9,973 nt of DNA from an uncultured Clostridia bacterium. GTDB taxonomy: Bacteria > Bacillota > Clostridia > TANB77 > CAG-508. The stretch is taken from the NCBI GenBank assembly GCA_948517135.1, contig CAORJJ010000022.1, forward strand, positions 16,937-26,909, in the 5' to 3' direction. Every line of letters starts with the position of its first letter. Positions within the stretch are counted from its first letter, which is position 1. This document shows positions 1 through 5,376 of the stretch, one piece after another. Under the pieces are notes generated by a model. That model was not told where the DNA came from. It searched no databases and saw only the letters and a list, made by a program, of their open reading frames with translations. The position numbers and the translations under genes were made by a program.

Positions 1-928
1 ATTTTACAGTTTTCAATTTTCCTTTTTTTTCTATTGATTGCATAACTTTCTTATACATATTATCAAAAAGTACTGGAACAGCAATCATTGCACTTGCCTT
101 ATAATCTTTTAGATTTTCTGCAATGTGTCTAATACCTTTACAGAATCCTATTGTAGCACCAACACTTACTGGATATAAAAATCCAACTGTGCATTCAAAA
201 ACATGGTGTAATGGTAAAAATGATAAGAAAGTATCTTCCTTTGTTACATCAAAAGTACATGATATATCATAAATATTAGCACATATATTTGCATGTGATA
301 ATTTAACTGCTTTTGATTGTGATGTTGTTCCAGAAGTAAATAACATAACTGCCATTTCATTATTGTTTATTTCTGCATCCAAATAGCTTCTCGCACCATT
401 TTTTATTAAATCTTTTCCAAGCTTAACTAATTCTTTTTGAGAATAAATATCTTCTGTTTTTTCTTCTAAATCCATTGATATAAAGAATTTAACTTTTCCA
501 ATTTCCTCATCTTTTGCTTTTTTCATAATTTCATTATACTTTGAAGAATAAAAGATTGCTTCCATTTCAGAACGTTCTATTAAACTTAAAATTTCATTTT
601 CTGGTAATGATTTATCTAAAGGAACTACAATTCCTGTCCCACAAACAATTGATAAATAGTCTTCTTCCCATTCATATCTATTTTCTGAAATAACACCAAT
701 TCTCTTATCTTTAAGACCTATACTAATTAAAGCTGTTCCTAAAGCATTTATTTCATCAATATAATCATTGTAACTCATTGTTGTTATTTCATCAGAATTA
801 TCTGCTTTAAACTTAAATGCTATATCACTTCCAAATTCAACTTTTGTATTATTAATCATTTCTTTTAAATTATTGAATTTTTTTGCTTCAAAAACTTTTT
901 CACAGCCTGAATAAATTCTCTCTCCCAT
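1..928 (-). CDS. Long-chain acyl-CoA synthetase (AMP-forming), N-terminal part, runs off left edge
   Basis: This is the first 309 codons of an adenylate-forming enzyme that activates fatty acids to acyl-CoA through an acyl-AMP intermediate. I translated it from the minus strand; it is open from the ATG at 928 to base 1. The phosphate-binding loop is at residues 198-208 (TSGTTSQSKAV), followed by the family's second core motif at 238-245 (LPLHHVFE). The loop departs from the usual TSGTTGxPKGV in three places but keeps the Ser/Thr-rich stretch and the lysine. The C-terminal ATP- and CoA-binding motifs lie outside the window, so completeness cannot be judged. AAAGG at 939-943 supports the ATG at 928. 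The gene begins 16 bases after the tetR stop codon with no terminator between, so both are probably one transcript. The family is clear; the acyl chain-length preference is inference. Confidence 0.92.
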   Translation of the reverse strand, partial: MGERIYSGCEKVFEAKKFNNLKEMINNTKVEFGSDIAFKFKADNSDEITTMSYNDYIDEINALGTALISIGLKDKRIGVISENRYEWEEDYLSIVCGTGIVVPLDKSLPENEILSLIERSEMEAIFYSSKYNEIMKKAKDEEIGKVKFFISMDLEEKTEDIYSQKELVKLGKDLIKNGARSYLDAEINNNEMAVMLFTSGTTSQSKAVKLSHANICANIYDISCTFDVTKEDTFLSFLPLHHVFECTVGFLYPVSVGATIGFCKGIRHIAENLKDYKASAMIAVPVLFDNMYKKVMQSIEKKGKLKTVK

Positions 929-944
929 TTTGTTCCATCCTTTA

Positions 945-1514
945 TTATTTTATTATTTTATTAAATATAGTTTTTTCATATTCTTCATACATTTTTTGAA
1001 TATCAATTTCATTTATATTAGCTTTTCTTTTATAAATTAATGTTGAACATGTTAGTGAAAAGATTTCTGAAGCTAAAACTTCTGCATCACACTCAACAAT
1101 ATCACCATTATTTACCCCTTCTTGAACAATTTTCTGTATAACAGATATATATTCAAGAACTTTTTCTTTACAAAAAACATTAATATTTTCATTTCCCCAA
1201 GTTTGACTCATTACTATTGTTAACAGATTTTCATATTTATGAACAGCTTTTAATTGTACTAAAGAAACTGCCTTTATTTTATCTAAAGTATTATCACATT
1301 TTGAAATTTTAATTTCTATACTATTGATTAAAAGTTTCATTCCTTCATCAATTAGAAAGTTAAAAATTTCTTCTTTACTACTAAAATGATAATATAAAGT
1401 TCCTTTTGCAACTCCAACTGTGGCTGTAATTTCTTCTATACTTGTAGCATCATATCCTTTTTCTGAGAAAAGTTTTAATGATGTTTCAAATATCTTTCTT
1501 TTGGTTTTATTCAT
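945..1514 (-). CDS. TetR-family transcriptional regulator, probable regulator of the adjacent acyl-CoA synthetase
   Basis: This 189-residue protein has the usual TetR length. The N-terminal DNA-binding domain covers about residues 5-55, with the helix-turn-helix at roughly 25-44 (TSIEEITATVGVAKGTLYYHF, split here only by my numbering, includes the signature KGTLYYHF). Residues 60-189 form a helical region expected to bind a ligand and dimerise; as in the whole family, this part carries no diagnostic motif. The ATG at 1514 follows AGGTGA six bases upstream. The gene is first in an operon with the acyl-CoA synthetase. By analogy with Bacillus FadR, a TetR-type repressor released by long-chain acyl-CoA, it may control fatty acid activation and its own gene. 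That role rests on context only. The alternative is a local regulator with another effector. Confidence 0.93.
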   Translation of the reverse strand: MNKTKRKIFETSLKLFSEKGYDATSIEEITATVGVAKGTLYYHFSSKEEIFNFLIDEGMKLLINSIEIKISKCDNTLDKIKAVSLVQLKAVHKYENLLTIVMSQTWGNENINVFCKEKVLEYISVIQKIVQEGVNNGDIVECDAEVLASEIFSLTCSTLIYKRKANINEIDIQKMYEEYEKTIFNKIIK

Positions 1515-1543
1515 TATTTCACCTACAATTTTAATTTTTTCAC

Positions 1544-1572
1544 ATTATATAAGATTTACATGAAAATTTCAA
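1544..1572 (-). promoter_or_regulatory. Sigma-A promoter of the tetR / acyl-CoA synthetase operon
   Basis: On the minus strand a -35 box TTGAAA (1572-1567) is followed by exactly 17 bases and a perfect -10 box TATAAT (1549-1544). Transcription should begin near 1537, about 22 bases before the tetR start codon. The spacing and the perfect -10 make this a confident call by eye. Confidence 0.85.
1561..1571. promoter_or_regulatory. Candidate operator: TGAAA-n-TTTCA inverted repeat over the -35 box
   Basis: The plus strand reads TGAAAATTTCA, five-base arms around one central base, overlapping the -35 box of the tetR promoter. A repressor bound here would block RNA polymerase, which would suit autoregulation by the TetR protein. 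The arms are short and A+T-rich, so chance occurrence is quite possible. Confidence 0.3.
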
Positions 1573-1591
1573 TATAATATCAAATAAAAAT

Positions 1592-1624
1592 GAAAAACGC
1601 CAGCACACTTGTGCTGGCATTTTT
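1592..1624 (-). terminator. Intrinsic terminator of the small orphan gene, probably bidirectional in form
   Basis: A perfect 8-bp stem GCCAGCAC (1599-1606) / GTGCTGGC (1611-1618) closes a 4-base loop. It is flanked by an A-run and a T-run on either side, so it has terminator form on both strands. On the minus strand it begins immediately after the TAG stop of the small gene at 1625. It is strikingly G+C-rich for this window and also separates that gene from the tetR promoter just downstream. Confidence 0.93.
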
Positions 1625-1876
1625 CTATCCTGTCTTCGGGAAATATTGATCTTCAGTCTTACTTTGAAAGTCTTCAATCGCTCTTTTCAAATTTTCCAGT
1701 GACTTTCTTGTTTCTCTATTATATGGAATTTTTTCTACAAACTCTGGATCTGTAAGTATAGAGTTGTAGGCCGCTTCAAGTATTAACTTAAGCTTTCTTT
1801 CTTGCGTAATTCCATCAGAATCGACAACAAAGCACTTTTCTCCTCTGATTGTAAACTCTCTAACTCTTATCTCCAT
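1625..1876 (-). CDS. Small protein of unknown function (83 residues)
   Basis: I do not recognise this protein. From the chosen ATG it has 83 residues, is charged and apparently soluble, and has no signal peptide or membrane segment. A short N-terminal stretch that could be beta strand (about residues 2-20) is followed by what looks like two or three helices (about 27-70), ending YFPKTG. An upstream in-frame GTG at 1885 would add three residues, but it lies inside the ribosome-binding site, so ATG at 1876 is preferred. The gene stands alone, with a perfect-consensus promoter and its own strong terminator. Its codons include GCG, GCC, ACG, CTG, CCG and many AAG, rare in the neighbours. I count 83 G+C in the 240 bases 1621-1860 (35 percent), against about 20 percent in sample lines of the next operon. 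This may mean recent transfer or high expression. A real gene is likely; its role is unknown. Confidence 0.8.
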   Translation of the reverse strand: MEIRVREFTIRGEKCFVVDSDGITQERKLKLILEAAYNSILTDPEFVEKIPYNRETRKSLENLKRAIEDFQSKTEDQYFPKTG

Positions 1877-1877
1877 C

Positions 1878-1910
1878 TTAATCACCCTCGATGTTAAAAC
1901 AAAATTGCAT
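1878..1910 (-). other. Possible 10-codon upstream ORF in the leader of the small gene
   Basis: Within the leader a short reading frame runs from ATG at 1910 to TAA at 1878 (MQFCFNIEGD). It stops one base before the ATG of the 83-residue gene, a geometry that could couple translation. The upstream AGG near 1921 is a weak ribosome-binding site. It could easily be chance. Confidence 0.25.
1881..1888 (-). promoter_or_regulatory. Ribosome-binding site that decides the start of the small gene
   Basis: The minus strand reads GAGGGTGATTAAGATG. The GGTGAT stretch matches the Shine-Dalgarno consensus and sits 4 bases before the ATG at 1876. The in-frame GTG at 1885 is part of this element and has no separate site at a workable distance, which argues for the shorter protein. 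Confidence 0.75.
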
Positions 1911-1918
1911 AATGCAAT
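1904..1918. repeat. 15-bp palindrome in the leader of the small gene
   Basis: ATTGCAT-A-ATGCAAT is a perfect inverted repeat with 7-base arms and one central base. It lies downstream of the predicted transcription start and upstream of the ribosome-binding site. It could be an operator in DNA. In RNA it could form only a small 5-bp hairpin with a 5-base loop. Confidence 0.5.
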
Positions 1919-1925
1919 CGCCTAT

Positions 1926-2006
1926 AAGTTACAAAAAAACCTAAAAAATTATAACTCGAAAAGAAAATTTTGTCAAATAGAATTTATAAACTCTCGAAAA
2001 GTTACA
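1926..2006. repeat. Two pairs of direct repeats around the orphan gene promoter
   Basis: CTCGAAAAG (plus-strand reading) occurs at 1955-1963, inside the spacer between the -35 and -10 boxes, and again at 1993-2001, about 55 bases upstream of the predicted start. AAGTTACA occurs at 1926-1933 and 1999-2006. The upstream copies overlap each other as CTCGAAAAGTTACA. These may be regulator-binding sites, but short repeats are common in A+T-rich DNA. Confidence 0.45.
1948..1976 (-). promoter_or_regulatory. Perfect-consensus sigma-A promoter of the small orphan gene
   Basis: The minus strand carries TTGACA (1976-1971), 17 bases, and TATAAT (1953-1948), a full match to the sigma-A consensus. The start point should be near 1941, leaving a leader of about 65 bases. 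Such a promoter would be strong unless repressed; the direct repeats overlapping and flanking it suggest control. Confidence 0.9.
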
Positions 2007-2012
2007 TTTAAC

Positions 2013-2046
2013 AAAAAAGAGAAAAATTTAATTTATTTTTCTCTTT
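2013..2046 (-). terminator. Intrinsic terminator of the ABC transporter/gntR operon
   Basis: A perfect 12-bp A+T-rich inverted repeat AAAGAGAAAAAT (2016-2027) / ATTTTTCTCTTT (2035-2046) encloses a 7-base loop. On the minus strand the 3' arm ends in six T residues. It begins about 10 bases after the gntR stop codon, the place expected for the end of the operon. Confidence 0.8.
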
Positions 2047-2055
2047 CTTTATTAT

Positions 2056-2409
2056 TTATTCGCTAATTCTTTTTATTATCTCTTCTTTTGAAATTCCATA
2101 TTTTTGAATTTCATTTATCTCTTTTCTTATTTTTTCAATTTTTTCATCGATCGAACTTTTTAAAATTTTATCTGTTTTTGGAGTTATAAAAGTTCCTTTT
2201 GTTGATAATGTTACAATTACTCCTTTTGATTCCAAAATTGTATAAGCTTTTTTTACTGTATTAGGATTTATTCCAAGTGTAGATGCCATCTCTCTGATAG
2301 AAGGAATTTGTTCTTCTGGTTTTAACACTTCCAAAGCTACATATCTTTCTATTTCTTGAACAATCTGCTCATAAATAGGCATTCTACTTTGGTAATCTAA
2401 ATTTATCAT
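2056..2409 (-). CDS. GntR-family transcriptional regulator, YtrA subfamily
   Basis: This 117-residue protein is a short GntR regulator. The winged helix-turn-helix spans about residues 10-76, with the signature PSIREMASTLGINPNTVKKAY at 36-56 (21 residues, quoted here only as an anchor: PSIREMA...NPNTVKKAY) and the wing at KGTFI. Instead of a large effector domain it has only about 40 residues of charged helix (85-117), as in the YtrA subfamily, where this tail dimerises. YtrA-type proteins usually repress the ABC transporter operon they belong to. Here gntR is the last gene, 14 bases after the permease, with AGGAGG upstream of its ATG. The long inverted repeat over the operon promoter (5307-5347) is the obvious operator. 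Its inducer is unknown; in Bacillus the related system responds to some cell-wall antibiotics. Confidence 0.93.
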   Translation of the reverse strand: MINLDYQSRMPIYEQIVQEIERYVALEVLKPEEQIPSIREMASTLGINPNTVKKAYTILESKGVIVTLSTKGTFITPKTDKILKSSIDEKIEKIRKEINEIQKYGISKEEIIKRISE

Positions 2410-2423
2410 TGCAATTCCTCCTT

Positions 2424-4412
2424 CTAATCTTTATAAATTCCTCTATCTAATGAATTTTCATATTCTTGTGCCTTATCTATTATACTTTGTATTTCTTCAA
2501 TCTTATTTGTATAAAATTGTAAACTATCTCTACCATCAAGAGTAATTACATAATATGGTTTTGTTACATCAAAGAATTCATTTTCATTAGCTAAAATAAA
2601 TTTTGTTATATCTTCTGAATAATATATATATGTTTTACTTTCCTCAAATATATTTTCATTTCCATTATAAACTTGATAAGTATGTGTTCTAGTTAAGTCT
2701 GCTTTTATTTTTTCAATAACTGCTTTGTTTGTATGTTTACTTGCAATCTTTAATACTTCATCAGTTATATTAGCTGGTATACTTATACCTTGTAGTCTAT
2801 TGTTTTTATAAAAATATTTATTAATAGATGCATCTTCATCATAATTTTCTTGTGATAATATTTCTTGAATACTCATATCAGCAACTTTTGTTTCAATTTC
2901 TTTTTGAATAATATTTTTTTCTTCTCCAGTTATTATCATATATCTATTTAAAACAGCAACTGAATTTTGAGTTAATCCTTTCTTTATTTTAGCAACAAAT
3001 TTTTCATTTTTAGATAACTCTTCTATAATCTTGTTAAATGCTTCTCTATCAAGAGTAACTCGAGTAGTATATAATTTTCCATTTTGCATTTTTATTATAA
3101 TATTGCACACTGATTCTTCCTCATTTTCTGTGTTTATATTTAACAATTCTGTATCCATAACTTCTACATTTTCTTTTGTTGTATAGCCACATTTATATTC
3201 AGAATCAAATAACAATTTTATGAATTCTTTATCATCAATAAATTCTCCTAGTTTTACACTATATACATTATTATAATTAAATTTATTATTTGAATATATA
3301 CTTTGTAATTTTACTTCTGCTATATTTTCAACATTTATTTGTTTAAGTGGACGTTCAACATCTTTTATTATTTCTACAATAGAGCAACAACCTTGCAATA
3401 CTGCTAGTATTAATACTAAATAAATTAATGAATTTTTTAATTTCAATTTTCTCTTTATTATAAAATCATACACAAAATAGTAAGTAATAATTACTGCCAA
3501 AACAATAATATTAAATTCTTTTTCTGCCTCCATCATATTAAGCATCATTAATATTGGTAAAATTGTTAGTGCTTTTACAAAAACATGTAATTTTTCATTT
3601 GCAAAAGATTCTTCATTATTTTCCATTTTTCTATTTTTAAATAAATGTAATCCCATAAAATAATATATAATTCCTAAGATTATCATTCTAGAAATGCTTT
3701 TATATGAAAAGTAATCAAACTCAGATGTATGATACGAAAATACGCTGTTAAAAAGTTGATATGGCATTGTATAATATGAATCTGATGAAAAATATTTATT
3801 ATACCTATTTTCTCCATTAACTAATTCAAAATTTATTTCAGAATTATAATCATTAAAATAATCATAGCAAAATGGAACTAAAAATAAAATCAACATTGTT
3901 ACAACAATTTGTGTACAAAATGTCCCTGATAAACACATTGCAACATTTGTTGCAAGAAAAACAAACACATATGATACCCACATCATAATAAATATATCAA
4001 AAATCATTTGTGGAAAAATTATTATATTGGGTAAAAGAGCACTACAAACTAATACAAAAACTGCTGTTAATAGTTGAATAATTGTAATTAATACAATCCC
4101 ACCAATAGTATTTGTAACAAAAATTGTTTTTCTATTTATTGGTTGTGAATTTATAAAATCAACACTTTTCTTTTTATAAACATAACCAAATAATGCTGAT
4201 GACATTAATACTGGTATAAAATACATTCCAATAAAATTTATAAATAAAAAGCTTCCTTTTGAAGGTACATTTACATTGGAATCGTTTAAACACAATATTG
4301 TTATTAATGTTATAAATATTGGTACTATTAAAACAAGTAGTGCTATTGCTCCTTTTGATTTTTTTACATTTTCTTTAAAAAATTTAAAATTAAATGACTT
4401 GATTAAATTCAT
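2424..4412 (-). CDS. ABC-2-type transporter permease with large C-terminal extracytoplasmic domain
   Basis: This 662-residue membrane protein is the likely transmembrane partner of the ATPase encoded just upstream. By eye I see nine hydrophobic segments at about residues 21-42, 53-79, 98-126, 133-160, 165-185, 240-258, 276-294, 299-318 and 327-348. A positively charged loop between the second and third (NSQPINRKTIF) resembles the cytoplasmic coupling loop of ABC-2 permeases. Residues 350-662 are hydrophilic and, with an odd number of spans and a cytoplasmic N-terminus, would face outside. Permeases of this layout accompany YtrA-type regulators in Bacillota. The start overlaps the end of the ATPase gene by 23 bases and is preceded by GGAGGTG inside that gene, indicating translational coupling. 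The substrate is not visible; export of an envelope-active compound is inference. The span count is approximate. Confidence 0.88.
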   Translation of the reverse strand: MNLIKSFNFKFFKENVKKSKGAIALLVLIVPIFITLITILCLNDSNVNVPSKGSFLFINFIGMYFIPVLMSSALFGYVYKKKSVDFINSQPINRKTIFVTNTIGGIVLITIIQLLTAVFVLVCSALLPNIIIFPQMIFDIFIMMWVSYVFVFLATNVAMCLSGTFCTQIVVTMLILFLVPFCYDYFNDYNSEINFELVNGENRYNKYFSSDSYYTMPYQLFNSVFSYHTSEFDYFSYKSISRMIILGIIYYFMGLHLFKNRKMENNEESFANEKLHVFVKALTILPILMMLNMMEAEKEFNIIVLAVIITYYFVYDFIIKRKLKLKNSLIYLVLILAVLQGCCSIVEIIKDVERPLKQINVENIAEVKLQSIYSNNKFNYNNVYSVKLGEFIDDKEFIKLLFDSEYKCGYTTKENVEVMDTELLNINTENEEESVCNIIIKMQNGKLYTTRVTLDREAFNKIIEELSKNEKFVAKIKKGLTQNSVAVLNRYMIITGEEKNIIQKEIETKVADMSIQEILSQENYDEDASINKYFYKNNRLQGISIPANITDEVLKIASKHTNKAVIEKIKADLTRTHTYQVYNGNENIFEESKTYIYYSEDITKFILANENEFFDVTKPYYVITLDGRDSLQFYTNKIEEIQSIIDKAQEYENSLDRGIYKD

Positions 4413-5286
4413 ATCCTAGCACCTCCATTTCATAAATAAACATTTCTTCTAAAGTTAATGGTAAGAAATCTAGTATTATTGGATTTAATTTCTCAAGAAT
4501 TTCTCTTGCACTTTCTCTTTCACCTTTTATAATAATTGTTGCAATACTTCCCACCTTTTTATAACTCATTATATCCAATCCTAAAAATGTTTCTTTATTA
4601 AATTCTTCTTTCAAAGATATTTGAACTTTAAACATATTTGTTTTTAATGAATCTATATCACTTTCAAAAAGTATTCCACCTTTATATAATAATCCTAGAT
4701 TATCACATATATCCTCTAACTCTCTTAAATTATGACTTGTCATTATTATTGTAGTTTCTTGTTTTTCCATTTGTTTTACTACAATTTTTTTAATTAAGTT
4801 TCTTATAACTGGATCTAATCCATCAAAAGTTTCATCAAAAAACATATAATTAGCATTTGTTGCTACTGCACAAATTAATGCACATTGTCTTTTCATTCCT
4901 TTTGAAAAATTTTGAATTTTTGTATTCATATCTAATTTTAGCATTTCTGCTAATTCCTTTAAGTATTCCATATCAAATTTTTTATACATTGATTCATAAA
5001 ATTTTGCCATATCTAAAAGTGTATAGCTTGGAAAGAAACATAAATCGTCAGGAACAAAAACAATTTTTTGTTTCAATTCTTGATTATCTTCAACTTCTTT
5101 TCCATCAATTTCAATTGTGCCTGAATCTCTTCTATATATATCGGTTATAATCCTTAATAATGTTGATTTTCCAGCACCATTAGCACCTATCAAACCATAT
5201 ATTGAATTGGTTTGAATATTGCAATTCAAATTATCTAAAACTTTATTTTTTCCAAAAGTTTTATTCAAATTGCTAATTCTTATCAT
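4390..5286 (-). CDS. ABC transporter ATP-binding protein (ABC-2 exporter type)
   Basis: This 298-residue cytoplasmic ATPase powers the permease encoded next to it. Walker A is at residues 34-42 (GANGAGKST), the ABC signature at 126-131 (NFSKGM), Walker B with the catalytic glutamate at 148-152 (MFFDE), the D-loop at 155-158 (DGLD) and the switch histidine at 185. The Q-loop region reads FVPDD (77-81), with aspartate where glutamine is common. About 80 residues follow the nucleotide-binding core (220-298), as in YtrB/BcrA-like ATPases of antibiotic-type exporters. The ATG at 5286 follows AGGAGG (5294-5299). It is the first gene of the ATPase-permease-gntR operon, and its gene overlaps the permease gene by 23 bases. 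All catalytic motifs are present, so it should be active; the transported substrate is unknown. Confidence 0.95.
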   Translation of the reverse strand: MIRISNLNKTFGKNKVLDNLNCNIQTNSIYGLIGANGAGKSTLLRIITDIYRRDSGTIEIDGKEVEDNQELKQKIVFVPDDLCFFPSYTLLDMAKFYESMYKKFDMEYLKELAEMLKLDMNTKIQNFSKGMKRQCALICAVATNANYMFFDETFDGLDPVIRNLIKKIVVKQMEKQETTIIMTSHNLRELEDICDNLGLLYKGGILFESDIDSLKTNMFKVQISLKEEFNKETFLGLDIMSYKKVGSIATIIIKGERESAREILEKLNPIILDFLPLTLEEMFIYEMEVLGYEFNQVI

Positions 5287-5302
5287 AATTCTTCCTCCTA
5301 TA

Positions 5303-5347
5303 CAAAAAAGTATAATTGTACTATTTGTACTAGTACAATTATACTTT
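5303..5347 (-). terminator. Probable intrinsic terminator of carAB, formed by the same palindrome
   Basis: Read in the carB direction, the palindrome makes a 15-bp stem with an 11-base loop, and its end runs into six T residues (5309-5304). It starts 30 bases after the carB stop codon, and no other hairpin is visible in the gap. The stem is A+T-rich, so efficiency is uncertain. Confidence 0.6.
5307..5347. promoter_or_regulatory. Probable GntR (YtrA-type) operator: 15-bp-arm perfect inverted repeat
   Basis: AAAGTATAATTGTAC (5307-5321) and its exact reverse complement (5333-5347) surround an 11-base spacer. One arm contains the -10 box of the ABC operon promoter, and the other lies just past the predicted start point, so a bound dimer would prevent initiation. 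The GTAC half-site core resembles YtrA-type operators as I remember them. A third GTAC at 5327-5330 lies in the spacer and makes GTACTAGTAC. Confidence 0.85.
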
Positions 5348-5366
5348 CTTCTTAGTTTTTTGTCAA
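5338..5366 (-). promoter_or_regulatory. Perfect-consensus sigma-A promoter of the ABC transporter/gntR operon
   Basis: On the minus strand TTGACA (5366-5361), a 17-base spacer and TATAAT (5343-5338) match the sigma-A consensus fully. The expected start is near 5331-5330, about 45 bases before the ATPase start codon. The promoter begins 10 bases after the carB stop. Confidence 0.92.
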
Positions 5367-5376
5367 CTATATTTTT

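Noticed and set aside
1592..1885. Insertion sequence or integrated element around the orphan gene
   Set aside because: Base and codon composition differ from the neighbours, but I found no terminal inverted repeats, target duplication or transposase.
4857..5150. Open plus-strand frame of about 97 codons opposite the ABC ATPase gene
   Set aside because: It is antisense to strongly conserved ATPase motifs, rich in Leu/Phe/Ile as expected from the complement of A+T-rich coding DNA, and resembles no protein I know.
5311..5316. TATAAT on the plus strand in the other arm of the palindrome, suggesting a divergent promoter
   Set aside because: It arises from the symmetry of the repeat, there is no -35 box 17 bases upstream (5288-5293), and no plus-strand gene follows.
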